64,000 nucleotides of DNA from Cryobacterium algoritolerans (GTDB lineage Bacteria > Actinomycetota > Actinomycetes > Actinomycetales > Microbacteriaceae): positions 1 to 64,000 of the forward strand of contig NZ_SOFP01000063.1 in assembly GCF_004402785.1 (NCBI RefSeq), written 5' to 3'. Made by a program: the position numbers and the translations under genes. Under the pieces are notes generated by a model. That model saw only the letters and a list, made by a program, of their open reading frames with translations. It searched no databases and was not told where the DNA came from. Shown here piece after piece: positions 60,459 to 64,000 of the stretch. Within the stretch, counting starts at the first letter, position 1, and each line of letters begins with the position of its first letter.

Positions 60459-61658
60459 ATGATTGAGAATTACGACAGCGTCGACGTGTTCATCGGTGTT
60501 GACGTTGGAAAAAGCGAACATCACGCGGTCGCTCTCGACCGCACCGGGAAACGCCTCTACGACAAAGCGCTCCCCAATGACGAAGCCAAATTGCGCGCCG
60601 TGATTCAGAAGTTCAAGGTCCGCGGCACTGTGCTCCCGGTCGTCGACCAGCCCGAAACAGTCGGCGCTCTACCTGTCGCGGTCGCCTATGCCGAAGGCAT
60701 CCTCGTGGCGTATCTGCCCGGTCTGGCACTGCGTCGCATCGCCGACCTTCACGCCGGTGAGGCAAAGACAGATGCCCGCGACGCGGCCATCATCGCCGAA
60801 GCCGCCCGCACCCTCCCGCACGCTTTACGGCCGATCCGACTCGAAGACGAGCAAGTTGCCGAACTCTCGATGCTCTGCGGATTCGACGATGACATCGTCG
60901 GCCAGATGACTGCCACCAGCAACCGAATCCGGGGGCTGCTGATGCAGATCCACCCAGCGTTGGAGCGAGTACTGGGCCCGCACCTCGACCACCCAGCCGT
61001 CCTGGACCTCCTCCAGAAATACCCGACACCGACAGCGCTGACGGCCGCCGGGAAGGTCCGGGTCGGCAACCGCCTCCTCACGCTCGCACCACGGATGGGC
61101 CGCCGCCTGGCCGAGGAAATCTTCCAGGCCCTCTCCGAGCAGACCGTCATCGTTGGCGGCACCCATGCCACGCGCGCCGTGCTACCGCGCCTTGCCGAGC
61201 AGCTCAGCATGCTCCACCGCCAACGCGCCGAGATCGCCGTCGAGGTCGCCGAGGTCGTCGACGCAAACCCACTGGAACCGATCATCACGAGCATGCCCGG
61301 CGTCGGCGTGGGGACCGCCGCCCGTGTCATCACCGAGATCTCAGGCAAGGAGTCCGCCACCGCCGGCCACCTCGCCTCCTACGCCGGCCTCGCGCCGGTC
61401 ACCAGACGCTCCGGATCATCCATCCGAGGCGAGCACCCCTCACGGCGCGGCAACAAAGTCCTCAAACGCACGCTGTTCCTCTCCGCCTTCGCGGCCCTCA
61501 GCGACCCCGTCTCACGCACCTACTACGACCGCAAGATCGCCCAAGGCAAACGCCATAACCAAGCCCTCATCGCCCTCGCCCGCCGACGCTGCGACGTGCT
61601 CTACGCCATGCTCCGCAATGGCACGCTCTACGAAAACAAAACCTCCATCAGGACTTGA
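60459..61658 (+). CDS. IS110-family transposase (DEDD)
   Basis: A 399-residue recombinase. RuvC-like N-terminal domain: FIGVDVGKSEHHAVALD (Asp), VVDQPETVGALPVAV (Glu) and GEAKTDARDAAIIAEAA (Asp pair). C-terminal Transposase_20 domain: ITSMPGVGVGTAARVITEI, LASYAGLAPVTRRSGSSIRG with the candidate catalytic Ser, and RRGNKVLKRTLFLSAFAAL. ATG 60459 follows ACGGGGA. Acts with a bridge RNA in related elements. Confidence 0.96.
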   Translation: MIENYDSVDVFIGVDVGKSEHHAVALDRTGKRLYDKALPNDEAKLRAVIQKFKVRGTVLPVVDQPETVGALPVAVAYAEGILVAYLPGLALRRIADLHAGEAKTDARDAAIIAEAARTLPHALRPIRLEDEQVAELSMLCGFDDDIVGQMTATSNRIRGLLMQIHPALERVLGPHLDHPAVLDLLQKYPTPTALTAAGKVRVGNRLLTLAPRMGRRLAEEIFQALSEQTVIVGGTHATRAVLPRLAEQLSMLHRQRAEIAVEVAEVVDANPLEPIITSMPGVGVGTAARVITEISGKESATAGHLASYAGLAPVTRRSGSSIRGEHPSRRGNKVLKRTLFLSAFAALSDPVSRTYYDRKIAQGKRHNQALIALARRRCDVLYAMLRNGTLYENKTSIRT

Positions 61659-61787
61659 CGAAACACATAGGGGCACCCCCGCTGCAGTGCCCAACGCGAT
61701 CGCAGTTCTGCCGGGACCTTGGCCTCTATCCGTCCCTGACGTGGGCGGGGAGTATGGTTCCGTTGGCGGGCAGCGGAGGAGTACGTG

Positions 61788-62684
61788 ATGAACACGCGGA
61801 TCGTGGTAGGACTGAGCGGAAGGCCGACGGACGAGGGCGCACTGCTGTGGGCTCTCGGGTACGCTGCGCCGCGCCGATGTGGGATCGATCTCGTGCATGT
61901 CGTAGACGAAACATGGGGGGACATTCCGGCCGGATTCCGCGGGGCTGCCCTGGCCCAGGCGGAGACTGAACTTGCCAGGGAGTTGGCCGAAGCGGTCCGC
62001 CTGGAACCACACCTCGCCATCCACTCCACGGTGCTCGTTGGGTCTCCTACCTCGGCCCTGGCGAAGAGGGCAGCGGGCGCGGAACTCCTGGTTGTCGGCT
62101 CCCACGCCCTCGGCCGGTTCCGCGATTATGTGTTCAGTACCCGCGCCGCCCAGATCGCCGCTCGTGCGCCCGGATCGGTGGTTGTGGTCCTTGATCGGAA
62201 GGAATCCCCGGGGCGCGGCGTCGTGGTGGGAGTGGACGGGTCTGACATATCGTTGGCCGCGGTGCGGTTCGCCGCCGAGGAGGCAGACCGGCACGGTGAG
62301 CCCTTGACGGCGGTGTACTGCTGGAGCGCGCCGACCCCGTGGACGGCGGACACCGCGGTGATCGACTGGCCGATGGAGCCGGACGACTCCGACCGTCTCG
62401 TGCTGGCCGAGGCCGTTGCCGGGTTGGCCACGCAGTATCCCGACCTTGACCTCGACCTCCGACTTGAGGTCGGGCTGCCCTCCGAGACGTTGGCCAGGGT
62501 CGCGGCCGGCGCCAGGCTGCTGGTCGTCGGCAGCCATGGAAGGCATGGCCTGCAGCGTTTCTGGCTCGGCTCGGTCAGCCAGCTGATTGTCCTCACTATG
62601 CCGTGCCCGGTGGCGGTGATCAGGCCCGCACTGAGCGAGCCCGTATCGAGTGGTGTCGAACCAAGTGAGAGCGAACCGGTCTGA
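61788..62684 (+). CDS. Universal stress protein, two tandem Usp domains
   Basis: A 298-residue protein with two UspA folds: residues 1-140 (IVVGLSGRPTDEGALLWALG, LLVVGSHALGRFRDYVF) and 147-285 (VVVGVDGSDISLAAVRFAAE, LLVVGSHGRHGLQRFWLGS). The second has the ATP loop G-S-H-G-R-H-G. ATG 61788 follows GGAGGA with seven bases. It opens a set of three usp genes after the IS. Confidence 0.92.
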   Translation: MNTRIVVGLSGRPTDEGALLWALGYAAPRRCGIDLVHVVDETWGDIPAGFRGAALAQAETELARELAEAVRLEPHLAIHSTVLVGSPTSALAKRAAGAELLVVGSHALGRFRDYVFSTRAAQIAARAPGSVVVVLDRKESPGRGVVVGVDGSDISLAAVRFAAEEADRHGEPLTAVYCWSAPTPWTADTAVIDWPMEPDDSDRLVLAEAVAGLATQYPDLDLDLRLEVGLPSETLARVAAGARLLVVGSHGRHGLQRFWLGSVSQLIVLTMPCPVAVIRPALSEPVSSGVEPSESEPV

Positions 62685-62757
62685 GGCCGCCCCGAATCGC
62701 GTCGCCGGCAAGACGGCGGTAGCAGTAACGTAGATGGCGGCAACGGCAACGGTAGCG

Positions 62758-63585
62758 TCAGTCGGACCGGACGATGAGCACGGGCACCGAGATATTCATC
62801 AGCACGTCGTGGGTGACCGAACCGATCACGGGCTGAGCCATCGCGTGCGGGTGGGAGACTCCGAGTATCAGCAGCGAAGCGCCGTTCCCTGCGTCGAGAA
62901 GAGCCTCCGCGGGTTCCCGGTGCACCAGCCGGCGACGCACCGTGATGAGCGGGGCAGCCTGTGCAGCATGCTCGGCAGCGTCAACGAGGAGCCGTTGGGC
63001 CGCACCGGTGCTGCCCGGCAGGTCAGCGGACGGGAGTACATGGCTCACCGGAGGGGCGTGCACCAGCAACAGTTCTTGGCCCAGCCGGGCTGCCTCGCGC
63101 GCCCCGCGGACGACGGCAGCGGCCGACCCGTCGAAACGATCGACGCCGACGACGACCCCCCGCCGGGTGTCGAAGGTGGTGTCGGGTACGACCGCCACCG
63201 TGCAGCGGGCGGCCGCAGCCACCTGCACACTCCTCGAGCCGAGCACACGCCCGTGCAGGAACCCGGTCTTGTGGGTTCCGACAACCAGAAGGTCGCCGGA
63301 GGACGGCAGGCCGGCCAGGGTCCAGGCCGGACTGCCATGCTCGATCCTGGCAACCACTTCCACCCCGGGATATCGGTGCTCCGCGTCCGCCAGCTCGACG
63401 TCGAGCAATTCCCGAGCCCGACGCTCGGCCTCGACTGCGTAGCCGGCGCCGAGCAGACCCCATTCATCGTCGACGACATGGATGAGGACGACCGGGCTGC
63501 CCTCCCCGGCCGACCGGGCGAGGGCCCAGTGGATGGCTGCTCGGCTCGGCCCGGATCCGTCTGCGCCGATGTAGCAGGTGGTCAC
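62758..63585 (-). CDS. Universal stress protein, two tandem Usp domains
   Basis: A 275-residue tandem Usp protein from GTG 63585: TTCYIGADGSGPSRAAIHWA, LLVVGTHKTGFLHGRVLGSR in the first domain; VVVGVDRFDGSAAAVVRGAR and ASLLILGVSHPHAMAQPVIG in the second. The start overlaps the next upstream usp stop (GTGA). Convergent with the previous usp gene. Confidence 0.92.
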   Translation of the reverse strand: MTTCYIGADGSGPSRAAIHWALARSAGEGSPVVLIHVVDDEWGLLGAGYAVEAERRARELLDVELADAEHRYPGVEVVARIEHGSPAWTLAGLPSSGDLLVVGTHKTGFLHGRVLGSRSVQVAAAARCTVAVVPDTTFDTRRGVVVGVDRFDGSAAAVVRGAREAARLGQELLLVHAPPVSHVLPSADLPGSTGAAQRLLVDAAEHAAQAAPLITVRRRLVHREPAEALLDAGNGASLLILGVSHPHAMAQPVIGSVTHDVLMNISVPVLIVRSD

Positions 63586-64000
63586 GGCTCCACCGGGTAG
63601 TCCGGCAGGCGTTCCGGTCGTGGGATAACCGCCACAGGGCATTTGAGGTTGAGCAGCACGTCGTGGCTGACCGAACCCAGGAACAGACTGCCAACCGCGC
63701 CGCGACCGTGCGTGCCGACAACGACCATTTCCGCTTCCCCGGACGCGTCGACGAGGACCATTGCCGCGGGGCCATGTTCGAGCACTTCCCTCACGTCCAG
63801 ACCCGGGTGCGCCGTGCGCACGCGATCGGCGGCTTCGGCGAGGATCGCAGCGTGCGCTTCCTGGAGATCGTGGAACGGGATGATCGCGCCATATTCGACC
63901 GCAATGGTGGCCGGTATCGACCAGGCGTGCACGACGTCGAGGACGCGTCCCAGACGGCTCGCCTCGCCGGCGGCGAAGGCGAGCGCCCCCTCGGCGGTTG
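63582..64000 (-). CDS. Universal stress protein, partial (cut by window end)
   Basis: The C-terminal ~139 residues of a Usp protein: VLDVVHAWSIPATIAVEYGA, VVVGTHGRGAVGSLFLGSVS and HDVLLNLKCPVAVIPRPERL. The frame continues past 64000 without a stop, so the start and probably a first Usp domain lie outside. Coupled to the downstream usp gene by a four-base overlap. Confidence 0.9.
   Translation of the reverse strand, partial: TAEGALAFAAGEASRLGRVLDVVHAWSIPATIAVEYGAIIPFHDLQEAHAAILAEAADRVRTAHPGLDVREVLEHGPAAMVLVDASGEAEMVVVGTHGRGAVGSLFLGSVSHDVLLNLKCPVAVIPRPERLPDYPVEP

Larger units (their letters stand above)
60180..61680 (+). mobile_element. IS110-family insertion sequence
   Basis: A complete IS110-type element: a 280-base left non-coding end, one DEDD transposase and a short right end. 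IS110 elements lack clear terminal inverted repeats, so the ends (about 60180 and 61680) are estimates from the neighbouring genes. The transposase is intact, suggesting an active or recently active copy. Confidence 0.75.

Overview
The window is a high-GC actinobacterial chromosome segment. Gene content and order (dusB-dgt-dnaG, the fabD-fabH-acpP-fabF block with its PucR-type regulator and DUF3145 gene, a homodimeric-type aceE, a CTCGAC-rich intergenic repeat) fit the family Microbacteriaceae, perhaps a cold or surface-dwelling genus of the Cryobacterium/Subtercola kind. The genus is an inference.

Layout. 1-2 kb: a heliorhodopsin gene, a DsbA/FrnE-type thioredoxin-fold protein and a coupled 39-residue Cys/Gly-rich peptide. 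2-6.3 kb: housekeeping genes dusB, dgt, dnaG. 6.5-13 kb: a complete peptide/nickel-type ABC importer with a double ATPase and an extra third ATPase, then a 2-hydroxyacid dehydrogenase. 14-18.1 kb: tRNA-Asn, a degenerate histidine-kinase-like protein, peptide deformylase, a DMT-type permease, a GT4 glycosyltransferase, tRNA-Met. 18.1-23.5 kb: a decayed mobile zone beside tRNA-Met with an intact excisionase-like gene, a broken integrase, a nonsense-mutated ECF sigma factor, an IS21-like remnant, and truncated SRPBCC, DUF305 and hipA pieces around one intact fumarate-reductase-type flavoprotein. 23.5-24.8 kb: a photolyase/cryptochrome-like protein whose two domains are in reversed order. 25.4-30.3 kb: a tightly coupled minus-strand operon (DoxX-like, small membrane protein with a Ser-Pro hexanucleotide repeat, acyl-CoA dehydrogenase-like, cytoplasmic PhnD-like, radical SAM, DUF2064 transferase); it is the best candidate here for an undescribed pathway. 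30.4-32.1 kb: two tandem COG4705 membrane genes, both broken.

33-42 kb: a cox cluster for aerobic CO oxidation (coxM-S-L, an XdhC-YHS fusion, coxD, coxE, coxG, coxI). CoxL carries the form I motif AYACSFR, so the host probably scavenges atmospheric CO. 42.2-46 kb: a phosphoribosyltransferase remnant, a family A polymerase-like gene, a PadR regulator and DUF3145. 46-54.4 kb: fatty-acid synthesis genes, the FasR-like regulator, aceE and ahpE. 54.5-57 kb: tRNA-Val with an integrase relic, then a Tat-exported ferritin-like protein with its own tatA and a tatC relic. 57-60.2 kb: a secreted SGNH hydrolase, two GAF-ANTAR regulators and a conserved hypothetical. 60.2-61.7 kb: an IS110 element with a probable bridge RNA. 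61.8-64 kb: three universal stress protein genes, the last cut by the window end.

Together the segment suggests an aerobic, light-exposed, oligotrophic actinobacterium (heliorhodopsin, photolyase-like protein, CO oxidation, stress proteins, peroxiredoxin), with accessory DNA gained and decaying next to tRNA genes. All calls come from reading the sequence; no database search was possible.
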